The position numbers were made by a program, and so were the translations under genes. Source: Nilaparvata lugens (taxonomy: Eukaryota > Arthropoda > Insecta > Hemiptera > Delphacidae). Taken from it: DNA of 64,000 nt. Shown here one piece after another: positions 36,887 through 50,395 of this stretch; within the stretch, counting starts at the first letter, position 1; each line of letters opens with the position of its first letter. Below the pieces are notes generated by a model. The model had not been told where the DNA came from. It saw only the letters and a program-made list of their open reading frames with translations, and did no database searches. The stretch spans positions 41,760,358 to 41,824,357 of the forward strand of contig NC_052508.1 in assembly GCF_014356525.2 (NCBI RefSeq), read 5' to 3'.

Positions 36887-38269
36887 ATATTGTGTTATCT
36901 CATATTGAATTAAGTTTTCAAATTGATTCTCCTATCAATCAGAAAAGTCAATGACTAATCCTCTCATCAATGTAATGAGTCTTGAAAGTATTCTAATGAT
37001 AGGATGAGTATAAATCTCATAGGCAATAAATTGGATAATAGTACATCAAAACTATTGTATGAGTACAATAATAATGTCGTGAAACTCATTAGTACTCATG
37101 CTAAACTCAACTTTAAGTCTTCATTGGAAGCATCTTATAACGGTTCGTCTTTGGGACATTTTTGCAAACAGTATTAATATTTTATGTAGCTCAACATAAA
37201 TTTCCACTAGCACCGAGAGACTGAGTGAGCTGGTAAAATATGAAGAGAGCCATTATTTCCATTCCTCACTCGAGCGGAGATCGACTCCGATCCATGGCAC
37301 TGATTTGGAAAAATGAGACATCTCCCTGCAAGCTGATTTGAACATAAATCCTTCTCCACGCATCTAAACAGTATTAGATCTTGACAAAAGATTGCTGAAT
37401 CATTATTTTCTTACCGGAGTAAGTCGACATGCATTATTCTGCCCGGGTTTCTCGACTCAATCCCGTGGCTTCAGTCTCGCCCGAATATAAAATTCATGTA
37501 GCGGCCTGAAAAATCGAGTGCTGGTACGGAATTCATGAACTCTACTGCCGATAAACTTCTGCATCCCAGTATGTCTTGTTTCACGCAAGAAACAGTGCTG
37601 AAAAGTATACATATATTGGAGATTACATGCATATACACACAACTCGATTCCAACAATATGTGTCTGGATTTTATGAAACGAGTAATACGGTGATAGGAGC
37701 AAGAACCTGGCAGTTGGAGAAAAAGCAGACTACCCGGAATACGTAGCGAGCGCTCGTCTATTATAAATGAAAAATTTTAAGTCGGTGCGCTCTTGTTATT
37801 CTGATCCCGATTTGATGCTGAGAAAAAATATCAAATTTATTATTGATACGTCATAACGGTACCGTATGATAAACTGTTGAACTGTTCTTCAATGATTCAT
37901 ATTCGAAAGAGATTTTTTATCAGAAACAAACTTATCCTGTTATGATAGCCCAGACCATCCGGACAAAGATAATTTGAATATTCATAATGAGAATTATTCC
38001 TCCTGGGAATAATATTTTTATAGTAAACACTCAACATTATTTATTTACAATACTGAATACTATGGATTTGTAATTCAAATTCAAATCTCAATTCTCATGA
38101 GTCATGAGAAATTCACTATGTGATATGTTTTCTGATTGTAGCACATATTGCTGAAAATATATCATGATCTATAATCATATACTGGAGAATAGAGAAGAAT
38201 AAATTGATAAGGAGAATGAATTGTATAAATTGTGGAGACAACAGCCGGAAATAAACCTGAAGCGTGAAT
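36887..38269. other. no recognisable gene
   Basis: A GC-richer island lies at 37,200-37,770. Two overlapping minus-strand frames at 37,457-37,702 show no domain. Confidence 0.4.
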
Positions 38270-39192
38270 TCAATACCCAAAAAGAACACCTTACTAAATG
38301 AAATAAGATTTAAAAAGAGAGCTTACTAATCTGAAATACTTGAAAGAAACACGACAAATAACAAAAAACAATGGGCAACAATGAAGGATTTGACAGGCGA
38401 TAAGAAAAAGGCAAAAAATGTAACATTACTAGACGATGTAGGAACCTTGATAAGATGTAATAATGAGGTGGCAAGAATGTTTAACGAACCTTTTTGCACA
38501 ATAGCTGATGATCTGAGAGATCAAATAGTAAGTGATAACAGACAAATTAATGATGCCTTGAAAGAACACGAGAATGACTTTCAAAATAATAGAATCGTAG
38601 ACTCATCTTTTTATACCCAACAACAAGTGAATTTTTTTCAAATATTATATCACATTTGAAAAATAATAAATCACCAGGACATGACAATATCACATCGTCC
38701 TTGATAAAGTCTATTCCACAATACATAATCGATGTCTTGGTATTCATTTATAATTTAAGTTCAAGTGCCGGTGAATTCCCCTCATAATTTAAAAAAGCTA
38801 TAGTAAACCCATTGTTCAAGAAAAATAAGCGAATCAAGCCACAAACTACAGGCCAATTTCGCTATTATCAGTGTTCTCTAAAATACTAGAGAAAATAGTC
38901 AAGAACCGGATAACAACATTTCTGGGACACCATAAATGTCTCAGTAAAAATCAGTACTGAATACGGGATCAGCAATCATGAAATTTAGGGCGGGGGTATA
39001 TGATGGCATTAATTAACGGGAGTTATGTGCTGCCTTGTTTGTTGATGTCATGAAAGCCTATGACCAGGCCTAAGCCTATGAGGTCGACCACGATATCTTA
39101 TTAGACAAAATGCATATGGCAGGAGTTAGGGGTGTTGCACAAGAATGGTTCAGGTCCTACCTAACCGGAAGGTTGAATCAAACTAGAGTGAA
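38270..39192 (+). pseudogene. non-LTR reverse transcriptase, N-terminal part, badly decayed
   Basis: The frame 38381-38659 reads as the linker before reverse transcriptase (RCNNEVARMFNEPFC). After a frame change comes LKNNKSPGHDNITSSLI (about 38,655-38,705). Further pieces are FKKAIVNPLFKK (about 38,790) and, in another frame, a YRPIS-like segment and NQY. Remains of motif A FVDVMKAYD lie near 39,040, and EVDHDILLDKMHMAG is followed by a GVAQEWFRSYLTGR-like segment ending at about 39,190. At least four frame changes and several stops are needed. The YADD part and thumb are absent: sequence passes directly into a 3' terminus, so the element also carries an internal deletion. Confidence 0.75.
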
Positions 39193-39350
39193 ATTATTGC
39201 ACTGTAGACTAATATTCATTCGATCATTTTCAAGTGATTGTTGGAATGTATATGCTTATGCTAAGGGTAGATTAAATTAATGTAATGATTTCTAAGGAAT
39301 ATATTATGTCTTATGATGGATAATAAACTTTATTTGATTTGATTTGAATA
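39193..39350 (+). mobile_element. 3' end of the same retrotransposon
   Basis: The segment ends aataaactttatttgatttg with repeated atttg (39,325-39,349), the kind of short tail repeat left by target-primed reverse transcription. It abuts motif A and B remnants with no catalytic domain between. Confidence 0.55.
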
Positions 39351-39620
39351 CTTTTGTTGGGTAGAGATCGAATTGTAATTGATGAGATCAATGAGACATT
39401 GTTTAATTGGGTATAGTCCAATCACATCTCCAACAGTATGCTTGAGTCTTTTGATTCTTATCATGCAATCCAAGGGTGCGTCCATTCCACTCATGTGCAA
39501 TTATTATGACTTCAAATCAACTTTAATTCAAATCTGCATTAATTATCTCGATCACGATCATTGATAAGTCATTCCTCACGACACCAGTCCCGGACTCTCA
39601 TTTAACTTTATCCATGAAGT

Positions 39621-41440
39621 CAATCGAATTATCTTCAATTTGATGTATATTTTTACTATTTTACGCATTTTCCTACGACTGTTGCAGGAGTTCTAGTGTT
39701 GAGAGTGGAATTTTATATTCAGCAAAAATAGATCAGTTGACAATGGAATTTGGAGGGAATTTTGGAACACAATTTTCGACTTCGCAGCTTTGTTAAGACT
39801 AGTTTGGAGATGAGCATATCAAAAATCCCAACCCCTACATCATGTGCTGAAGGGATGAGGGTGGTTTGAAAGTTGCATTTCTCACTTATTACTTACAAGC
39901 TTATATCTAGGAAACAATCCATTCGATTGACATAATTAACCACATAAAAATGGAGCCTTATGAATTCCCTACAAGTTTGGATCAGTAGGGATTTTCGATA
40001 AATCCGATAATTTTCGAGATATTTATGTTCTAAAGTGGAGTATTTTTGAAAAACCAGATTTTCTTATATTTTTTAGATTCTCCAAGTCTTATAACTTTTG
40101 AACAATTGATGAGACAAGGATGTCACGAGACTATAGAGCATTGAATTATCTCTCATTTCATGTATAATTCGACTATTTCACGCATTCCCATACGACTGTT
40201 ACAGCAGTTTTAGTTTTGAGTGTCAAATCGCAAGATCTGCAACAAGTGACTTTCTTGGAATGTCACACTATTCTGTCATAAATTAGCAGTGTGCTTCAGT
40301 ATGAACATTCATATTGATTATCTATTGGAACGTCAGCAGAACTAAACACAGGAGGTGCTTCTAAACTTCCTACCAAACAAAGACATTCAAAACTAAAACT
40401 GCTGCAACAGTCGAATGGTAATGCGTGAAATAGTCGAATTTTACATGAGATGAAAGATAATTTAATGCTCTACAATCTCTTCATCAGAACATTCTTGTCT
40501 CTTCAATTGTTGAAAAGTTAAAAACTTGAAAGAGCGAAAGAATATAAGAAAATCTGGTTTTTCGAAAATACATCACTTTAGAACATAAATATCTCGGAAA
40601 TTATCGGATTTATCGAAAATACCTACTAGACTAAACTTGTAGGGAACTTATCAAGCTCCATTTTTATGTCGTTTATTATGTAAATAGAATACATTGTGTC
40701 CTTATTATGTAAATAGAATACATTGTGTCCAAGATATAAGCATGTAAGTAATAAGTGGAAAATGCAACTTTCAAACCACCCTCATCCCTTCAGCACATGA
40801 TGTAGGGGTTGGGATTTTTGATATGCTCACCTCCAAACTAGTCTCAACAAAGCTGCAGAGTCTAAAATTGTGTTCCAAACATTCCCTCCAAATTACATTG
40901 TCAACTGATCTATTGTTGCTGAATAGAAAATTTCACTCTCAACACTAGAACTCCTGCAACAGTCGTAGGGAAATGCGTAAAATAGTGAAAATATACATAA
41001 AATTGAAGATAATTCGATGATCTATCAGCTCATCATCAGCACGGATTTTTTTCATCAATCGTTAAAAAATTATAAGGTCGAAAAGATGAAAAAAATTGGT
41101 GGCAAAAGTGTTTTTCCAAAAAATTTCTCACCTTCAAGAGCGGATATCTCAGAAACTATGAGAGATATGGAAAAAATGTAGGAAACAAGACTTGTTGGTA
41201 ATTCTGTAAGCTTCAATTTTACATGGAATATAAATGTTCATAAGATGCAATGTTTCCGTGATATATGCGAAAAATGAAAAAATGGTACTTTCAAACCACC
41301 CCCACCCCTTTAGTACAGTTGGTAGGGGTGAGGACTTTAGATATGTTAATCCTCTTACTATCCTTGAAAGAGCTGTGGAGTTGAAAATTGTTTTCCAAAC
41401 TCTTCCCTCTATAATCTTTCGTTGACTGGACTATACCATA
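39621..41440. mobile_element. foldback family, copy 2 (left end missing)
   Basis: The inverted arms caatcgaattatcttcaatt (39,621-39,640) and aattgaagataattcgatga (41,001-41,020) face each other around a centre near 40,320. Both arms share landmarks with copy 1: tacgcat...ctacgactgttgca, gtgttgagtgtg, and ccctcatccctt...gcac next to aaccacc. To the right the sequence continues through a further module to about 41,440 (gactggactata), equivalent to the outer right part of copy 1. The matching left outer module is absent, so the copy is truncated by about 400 bp. Confidence 0.8.
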
Positions 41441-44400
41441 CAATCAAATTATAAATATATGATCTCATTCGATGAGTGCATCACTTATGACATTTTGCCG
41501 ACCATGCATTTTAAACTTTTGTAAACTAACTATAACATGAAATGTTTGGTGACCCCTATGGTATTTTGTAAGGTATTTCGACTTTTAATAAAATTTTGTA
41601 GCTCACACCTGGAGCAAGTAATGTGTTATAATCATCAAGCAGTCTTGAGCTGAATTCGACAGCAGGAAAACGACTGTGGTATTAAAGCTTTGGCGTCAAA
41701 ATGGTGTTTTTCGTGCTGCTATTAAAAGGTTTATATCAACTGAACATGAAATATCCATGCATCATTTTTGTTAGCTTTGTTGAATGTTTTGAATTCTTGA
41801 AGGGGTTACACCGTAAAACCGTATTTAAACAGGCATTGAAAACTTGTCACAGCTAAGTATGCTTTGGTTAATTGAACAGAGTGCTCCGAATAATTGGTTC
41901 AACAATTCTCATTGGTTTCTGCTTGTTGACTAGACGAGCATCGACAGCTTAGACAGTGCTTGAAGTCGTTATAAATATGGACTGAATTATATGAGAATCT
42001 GTGTCATATCAGAGAGAAGTTGATAGGGAAATTTGATCAGGAAAGAAGAAGAATTGGATAAGATGAGATAAAATTATTCTCATATCACGAAATGACAGGT
42101 CAGACAAGAGATAAAGGTGTGGCAATATCATGTAAAGCACAGAATTGAACAATCTTAAGTTTTCTGAATAATCTAGAGTTTTCAAACAATCCTATTGTTT
42201 TCTTAAGTTTTTCATTCTTGTTAAAGTTTTCTCCAATGTGAAGTGACACTTGAAATAAGGAAATGGAATAAAATTCTATTATTGAGTAAAATATGAATTG
42301 TCCTTGACTCTATTCCCCTTATTATTAATGAATCGGAAAACATAATATGTATCAGAAGATGTTCGAATACAACAAACATCCAAGATAGAGAGTAATAACC
42401 TCGATATTTGCATGGTATTATTTGAACCAGGAATAGCATAAGATTTCATAAATAAGTTAGTGACAATCTCAGTGATAAATGTCACGAAAAATGAAGTTGA
42501 GTCATCAAGTCACACTACCTCAATCAAACCAAAAAGAGAAGAAAGGGGTTAGAAGGCAGAACAAATAAAGGATACATATAAATTGATGAATAAAGTAAGG
42601 AAAGAGAATTGGAACAGATGGAAGTGAAGAAATATAGTAGGGGAAAATAAGAGTGGAAAACAGATAAACGACTAAATTACCGCATCATGGCTACGTGACC
42701 AAAAGAATTGCAACCAACAGAAAAAGACTTTCCCACTCTTTATTTCCAACCTTCAATTCACAATAAAAAAATCATAAAACACAAAACTGTTCTATAAATC
42801 ACTTCCAGTACGAATTACGGTCGAATCTAACTCTTGAATCATTTCTTGCTTTACGAGCCGAGCCGAGTCTGTTTACTTCGTATATATATTATGATCAAAA
42901 CCTTAGCCTCACACAATACCTTACTGCTTTACCTGAATACTTTACAGCTTGAAGTAATGCTGGTTAAGAGAATTCAATCAATCTGCAGTTAGTCAAAAAC
43001 AGTCAGGAAAAAACGTTTGAGACGGAACAGTTAAACACCTTTTTTATCGGCTGTGCCGGCAAGGCTATTAATATAGTTATCATATCGTTGAATCACGGCG
43101 TCGGGTCTTTTGCAGGCAAAGAATGGCGATTTAGCATGCAAAACACCTAATTGATTCGACCTTGACCTGCTTTCCAGTTAGTACGGCGCACTCCCTCCAA
43201 CCTCCGAAGCGTCTTTCAATTCGCTCCTCGACCATAATTGGTAAGTAAACACCATATTTGTTCGCATGAATCGAAAATTGCAGTAATTAAATCGAACACT
43301 CCGCCACCATTTCGAGTAAGTCTATACTGGAATAATTTTAGGTAAAGTTTGAAACGGATCAAATCTACACTAAAAGCACCTAGGGTTAAGTGATAGAAAT
43401 AAATCTTGGTGCAATAAATTATCACATTTTTATGATTGATGAATATAATCGAATTACATTGCAATAACAGTAATTGAGTTGTATTGAACAATATTAACCG
43501 GTACTCGATATTCAATCAGAACACAATTTTTACCAGTAACTGTCTTATCGAAATGCAGGTTGAGAAATTAGATTACAAAACCTTATTATATTCATCAGGT
43601 GTGATTCGAGCCTACATTTTGCATAGTTTAAATTTGAGACACAAATTAACAATGTTAAAGAGAATTCTAGGGGTCAGATGATTTCTATAAATAAATCCGA
43701 GAATATATTTTCAATAATACAAAGAAACTCTTTATAGATAAGTTCTTGATCATAAATATTATCTAGTAAAACGTATTATGAATTAATACATCCTGCAGTG
43801 AATGTAATTTGCATGAATGTCGCATACTGAACTCCATGCAATACATATGAATGTGTAGTGATATTTTCTGTCTAAGCAGCATTGACAATGAGCCTATCAG
43901 AGAGGCTGAAGTATGAAAAACAAACTGTGCAAATATTGAATGGGAGTGAAAATAATATCAGCAGTCTTTTCCCAGTTGCAAGTTTAGCGTGGAGGGGATT
44001 CCAGTGCCGGTTTAGAGCCGTGGAGAGAGACATCGTAAAAATATTCACGTCACATTCTTCGTCTGGGGCAGTGATTCTCATTGAATATTACTGCCATGTA
44101 TATTCAGGCAACAGAGCGATGGAACTTTTTGACCGTTTCATCTCGTCGATCCCATGAGGCTTTAGGTTTTGCCGCTCAATTCAGTGAGGACTGGCTGGGC
44201 TGGCTAAGCCTGGCTGCAGACCCGTTTTCACAATGCCACACTCGTTAACTTATAGGTCCTTCATTCGACAGTGCTCTCTGACCCTTCAACCCCTCCTTCT
44301 ACTACTCCTCCTCATCGTCATTCCACTCATCCTCTTCTTCGTACACCCCCTCCTCCTCCTTTACCCCTTCATCATCATTCACACTTCAACCCCGCCAACC

Positions 44401-45200
44401 CATCAAGAGAATATTATTCAAAGCGTGTCATCCACTCACTGCTCGATGAACTAGACTCATAACGACACAGTCGTTTCAGTTCTATGAGTTCTTGATAATA
44501 CGCATATATTTCGTCAATAGATACCGGACTAATCCACTACTATAATCCAAAATTTCAATTGGTCGTCTCTGAGCATCATACTGACAGATGACTTACTTAT
44601 GAGGCTTTTTGAAGGAGGTTTCAAAATTTAAATCATTCGGATAATTAATAAAAAAATTTTACTGTCAAAACCACCAATTTATTGCTTTGAATTAGTTGCT
44701 CCGTTTTCATACAATAGAGTTATTCATCACAATAACACTTTCACAACAACACAGTACTGTGTACTGTGAATTCTTACTTAAGAATTCATAAATAACATCA
44801 CGAATGGGGGAAAGGATAAGCGGTGTCTTCTTTGTCCTTGATAACATACACAAGAATAATGTATCTCAGATACAAGTCAATATTCTTGCTGCTTGTATGA
44901 GAGCACAATCAAATACATTGTTTGGAAGATTTAATTTTGGGTTTTGTGGAAATTCTGTCAAAACTTGACTCTTGTAGTTTTAAAAATTATCTCTAATAGC
45001 ATAGGTAAAAAACCGTCTCTCTGTTGATATCGTTTCTAGTGATATGTAATCGATAGACTTCTCAACTTTCTCCACGCAAGTCACCTATCAATTATCATTT
45101 AGTAGTAAATATAGTAAATAATTGTATTACATTACAATTATTCACATTATAACTGATAACTTAGCCTTGAATGTACGACATTCGATCGAAGGAGATGAAT
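41441..45200. other. no recognisable gene
   Basis: Mostly AT-rich. GC content rises at 43,030-43,330 and 43,960-44,420. The frames at 43,888-44,157 (plus) and 44,233-44,462 (plus, two overlapping, Pro/Leu-rich) have no domain. The second pair is driven by ctcctc/cccc motifs. Confidence 0.4.
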
Positions 45201-46773
45201 ATTTATTATATGATCAGGAGCATTCTGAGGAAGAACAAATCTGCTTGAAAATAAGCTGTGAAATCTACATTATGAATTCAGTTACATGATTTCTCGTTTA
45301 TACGGAGAGGTATCTTGGTTTAGAATAAATAAATTCAATCTTTCCTCAACTGCACTCATCTTATATATGGAAGGAATGACTTCAACAATAGATTCGTTCT
45401 ATCCTTAGCAACTGGTAGTTTCATTAGATTCTGGTAGATGAAAATTCTTCTCCCACATACTGATCAATAAACTTAATGTATAAATATATTTCCTTGATTT
45501 TTTCTCGTTGCAATATTGATTATGTTTTCTATGTGGAAATAAATTGAAATTGAGTTACCAATCTTTCTGGATACTTCCAATACTTTCTACTCTTCTTTAT
45601 ACTTTCAATACTTCAACACTTTTCTAATACTTCTAACAATTATTAAATATGATTTTGTAAACATGCGAGCTACTCATATTTTTTTTCAAACACACTGATT
45701 GCGTTTCTATTCTTATGTTAGACGAGCGTTAGCGAGTCGAGAATTGAATATGATTTTGTAATATGCTAGATACTCATATATATTTTTCCAAACACACTCA
45801 TTGCGTTTCTATTTCAATATTAAACGAGCGTTAGCGAGTTCTAACTTTGACTTACTAAAGGCAAGAGTCGTTTTCCGCCTTTTTGTATGTTCGACAGTAA
45901 CTTTGGAAAGAATTGATCAATCAGCTTTGAATTTTGAACACGTATTCTTCGAAACTTTTTACAGGTCGAGGTCGTTGGACAACAAAATTTATTATATGAT
46001 CAGGAGCATTCTGAGGAAGAACAAATCTGCTTGAAAATAAGCTGTGAAATCTACATTATGAATTCAGTTACATGATTTCTCGTTTATACGGAGAGGTATC
46101 TTGGTTTAGAATAAATAAATTCAATCTTTCCTCAACTGCACTCATCTTATATATGGAAGGAATGACTTCAACAATAGATTCGTTCTATCCTTAGCAACTG
46201 GTAGTTTCATTAGATTCTGGTAGATGAAAATTCTTCTCCCACATACTGATCAATAAACTTAATGTATAAATATATTTCCTTGATTTTTTCTCGTTGCAAT
46301 ATTGATTATGTTTTCTATGTGGAAATAAATTGAAATTGAGTTACCAATCTTTCTGGATACTTCCAATACTTTCTACTCTTCTTTATACTTTCAATACTTC
46401 AACACTTTTCTAATACTTCTAACAATTATTAAATATGATTTTGTAAACATGCGAGCTACTCATATTTTTTTTCAAACACACTGATTGCGTTTCTATTCTT
46501 ATGTTAGACGAGCGTTAGCGAGTCGAGAATTGAATATGATTTTGTAATATGCTAGATACTCATATATATTTTTCCAAACACACTCATTGCGTTTCTATTT
46601 CAATATTAAACGAGCGTTAGCGAGTTCTAACTTTTGACTTACTAAAGGCAAGAGTCGTTTTCCGCCTTTTTGTATGTTCGACAGTAACTTTGGAAAGAAT
46701 TGATCAATCAGCTTTGAATTTTGAACACGTATTCTTCGAAACTTTTTACAGGTCGAGGTCGTTGGACAACAAA
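45201..46773 (+). repeat. near-perfect tandem duplication, 786-bp unit, two copies
   Basis: Copy 1 spans 45,201-45,986 and copy 2 spans 45,987-46,773. The landmark tgatcaggagcattctgagg lies at 45,211 and 45,997. The only difference I found is one extra T in a T run (ctaactttgac against ctaacttttgac). Inside each copy is a smaller diverged pair of about 100 bp: aatatgattttgtaa...gacgagcgttagcgagt, then the same again ending in acgagcgttagcgagttct. The minus ORF at 46,595-46,795 and the plus ORF at 45,801-46,034 are products of this repeat. Confidence 0.9.
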
Positions 46774-49770
46774 ATTTACTCACTCCTTTGTCCATTTTCA
46801 GGATATAAAATTAACATTGAAAGTGCATGAGAGAAAAATTTGTTTTGATTTATCTTTTGGAATAGGATCCCCATGGAGCCTTCTGTCATATCATACTTGT
46901 AGAGGAGATATTTATCTGTTTCCATAATAATTCTCACCAACTCTGTATAATAGGCCTATTACAAGTTGCGGATTTCAGAGATTAATACAACAATTCATGA
47001 GCGAGTTCTTTAACCCAGGGTATCGCTGGTATCTAAAATTTTCCTGGAATTCTAAGTGAGTGGTGATGAAGTGATGGACAGTAGGCTACTGCATTTAGTC
47101 ACTTGACAGCTCGCTGTTTCTGTTGTGCGGTGTTGCATCGTGTGCCGTTTCGGTCTGATCAGTGTTTGAAAAACCACTTTGATCACTCTTTGAAAAACCA
47201 GACTGAAAGTCTAGTATGTGTTGCAGTTTCACTGGAGAAGAACTTCTCCTTTTCCTATGTGGTATTGAAAAAGTCCACGCCGAATGCTTTCTCTCTATTG
47301 GATTGTGATTGTGCTTTTTTCCACTATCAAAAAAAACAAAACAAGATAGTTGATTTACAAAACCTACATTATTTGTGCTCAGAACTCAGAAGAGAGATAA
47401 TATTTCCATATGTGAGCCTTATCCACCACACATCACCACCACAACTCCACAGCGGTTCTCATGACGTCGACGATTTTAGCCATTTAATCATGGATTGGAA
47501 ATTATTATTTTATCCCCTTTGCCGTGATGATTATTGGTCAGATCATTGGTCAGTCAATACCCAAAGCTTCACAGACTATCACTATTACTGGAATGTGTGA
47601 AGGATTAACGATAACTGAGAACTGTTTCACCATCAAATTTTTATAGATGAGATGTAGATTTCGATGAAGATATCCAAAGGTTTGACGGAAGAAGGCAAGG
47701 TTCCTTAAATATCCCTTAACCTGAACTATCTCAGTTGAGAAACATTAAGATACTCTGAAATACATTGTATTCTATTCACTGTTGGAGATAGCGAGTAGCG
47801 AGTAGAGTAACTTCAGTCTCGGAATTGCTCCTATGATATGTGTTATAGGATTTGATGCAATACGTATTGTAGGAATAAATTGGGCTCATTTTCGTTTTCT
47901 CAATAAACCTCAATAAGCTATCCAACAGATTTTGATAATCCATTGTTGCGAGTTTACATAGTGTCCATCAGAACTTATTCAACGTCATAGATTAACTCAG
48001 AATCTTTATCATGAGCTTGAATGGGAATAGACTCGTTAAAACTCTCCATCAATACTGGAACTCAGTCACATTGAATTTATTTTCAGGAAACAGACCACCT
48101 AAATCAATTTTCATGGACTTGTAATAAGTACAACTGTATTGTGTCCAGCTACTCCATAGATGAAGTTCATAAAGGCATGAATTCTATATGATATTATTAT
48201 CCATTGGAAATGGCAGACTAGCTCCACCTTCATAAATGATTATGGTTCACACAACAAAAATATAATAATAGTAATTATTATTATTATGTTATAGATTCCA
48301 CGGTAGAGTGCTGGCTGAAATAATTTGTCCCACAAACATTGTCAGTAAATTTTCTTGTTGACGTTTTCGCTTGAAAGAGAGAACTTCCATCAAAATATGA
48401 ATATGTAATCCCATGTTTCACTAGCTTCTATGAATTGATAATGCGCATATACAAAACATTTGCAACATTTTGTACGATCAAGAGGAGGAACTCCATTAAT
48501 TGAATTATCATGCTGTTGAACTCCTATTGTAAATTGTTAATTATTTACCATTCCAGTACTCTTTCAAATGTATCTAATAATATGAGGAACTAGAACTTTT
48601 ATTATCACATCAAAAGCTAAAATCAACTCTGAGTTTTCTCAGCCAGCCAGGTCACCATATTCTACATTATATTGAAATGGTATTATAATGAATTGACTAC
48701 GGATGATTTCGAATGACATTAGCCACATTGAAAAACAGAAAAATGGGCTGACTTAATTCATCTACAGCCAACCTGATACAAGGCACCTAAACACTTCCAT
48801 AATCACAGGAACTGAACTTATATAAGTCAAAAATAGAGAAAGATTCGTGAAAAATCCTATTGTATATTCAATAAATCATTCACCATAACACAGCTTCCAC
48901 GAAAGTACCACAGGATTGAGTCCAAAACGGTTCTAATTCTAATACTTACGACAATTCAAATATAGTTTATAGAGATCATGAAGACTCTATAACCAACTTA
49001 TCAATCGTTCTTCAATCTAAAAAATTCTCATATTCTTAAACAATATAAAAGCAAGCTGTCTTCATGATTTCTAAATCCGTTTTCAGACTCACGATAGTGC
49101 CAATAGAATTCCAGTTGAAGGATTATACTCCTTTCAATTATTTCAAAACTTTACAGACACTAAACTTCACAAATTATCAATCTTCTCCAATCAAAGCTCA
49201 GAGCCACCACATTATCACTATATTTCCAATTAGGTTGCACTTGAAGAAGTGAAGTATATTATCATAGATAAAGGATAAGCATAAGCTATGAGCATAAGCA
49301 TAAGCTATATTTCTTGTCTATGATATTATTTAAATACCTTAATCCGGACAAAGCCTTATTGCCGTTGTTCTTCGATATCAAATTGGATTATTAATCATTT
49401 TTTATGTTGAACAACATACTCTCAGAACGCCAACATGTTATTAGGAGTATGGCAATTGTAGTAAGTTAAATGAGGAATTCACCCCAAGAAAACCTTATTC
49501 TCGTCATAGAGAATCCAATAACCGAACGATGCAGATTTCATAAGAGGGGCTGGGAGCTTGCCTGGTAACGGCTATGCAATTAGCTTGAATTGGTAATGGG
49601 AGCGTGGCTGCCGCTGCTGGCAAGTTGGCAAGAAATTGAATGTTGCAGCGTTCACGTTCGCGTTCGTTGGTCGCGGATTGCGCACAGATGGCGCCAAAAC
49701 AGGTGAGCGCCGCGATCAAATGAGAATGAAGGCGCCAACAAGATGGTTTGTAGGAGAAACAGATTTAAAA
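46774..49770. other. no recognised gene; one uncertain open frame
   Basis: The plus frame 47103-47600 is open for 165 codons but starts at TTG. It has no ATG near the beginning and no family motif; I consider it probably non-coding. A phrase near 47,010 (gagcgagttctttaaccca) recurs at about 61,695, which marks an old dispersed repeat. The rest is AT-rich. GC content rises at 49,540-49,740. Confidence 0.35.
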
Positions 49771-50395
49771 GTGACATGATGAAGATGAACAGGATGTGGA
49801 GTTTGAGAAGGAGAAAAAAGAAAGAAGGAATAGGATTGGGTGGAGAAGGGTAAACGAGGAGAAGGAGGTGGAATTGAGAAAAAAAGAGAAAAATAAGAAA
49901 AAATAGAAGAAGAAGCAATCAGGGAAAAGGGAGGGGAGTGAGTACAAGAGGAAAAAGATGAAAAGAAGAAGGAATGGTAAATGGTGTATGTAGGTAAGCA
50001 ATTAGGAGTGGTGGAGGAGAAGAAAGAGGAGAAGGTGGTGGATGAGGGAAAGGAGAAAAAGGAAAAAAAGGAGAAAGAGAAGATGGAGGATAGAGAAAAG
50101 GAGCAGGGAAAGGAGGAAGAGGAGGAGGGGAAGAAGGAAAAGGTGGAGATGATGAAGGAGGAGAGAGAAAAAAGTGAAAAAGTTCAAGATGGTCGAGAAA
50201 GGTTGAACTATGTTGGTGAGGGAGATGGAAGAGGAGGAGGAGGATGAGTAGGAAGATGAATAGGAGTAATTGGAGTTGGTGGTAGAAAAGGTGGAGGAGG
50301 AGGAGGAGGAGGAGGAGGAGGAGTATGAGGAGGAGTGGGAAGGGGGCGAAGGTGAAGGAGAAAGAGTATGGGGAGGAGAAAGAGTAGAAATAGAA
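49771..50395. repeat. purine-rich GA/GGA tract
   Basis: About 600 bp that is mostly purine on the plus strand, with gaggaggag and gaaggagaaa motifs and a pure GGA run at about 50,290-50,335. It produces overlapping Lys/Glu-rich and Leu/Phe-rich frames on the two strands, which I treat as artefacts. Confidence 0.85.

Noticed and set aside
43882..44157. 91-codon plus-strand frame
   Set aside because: Reasonable composition but no family, no splice or promoter evidence, and a length expected by chance in this GC-richer patch.
47103..47600. 165-codon plus-strand frame
   Set aside because: No ATG near the start and no recognisable motif. Cys-rich pieces at the N-terminus do not form a zinc knuckle.
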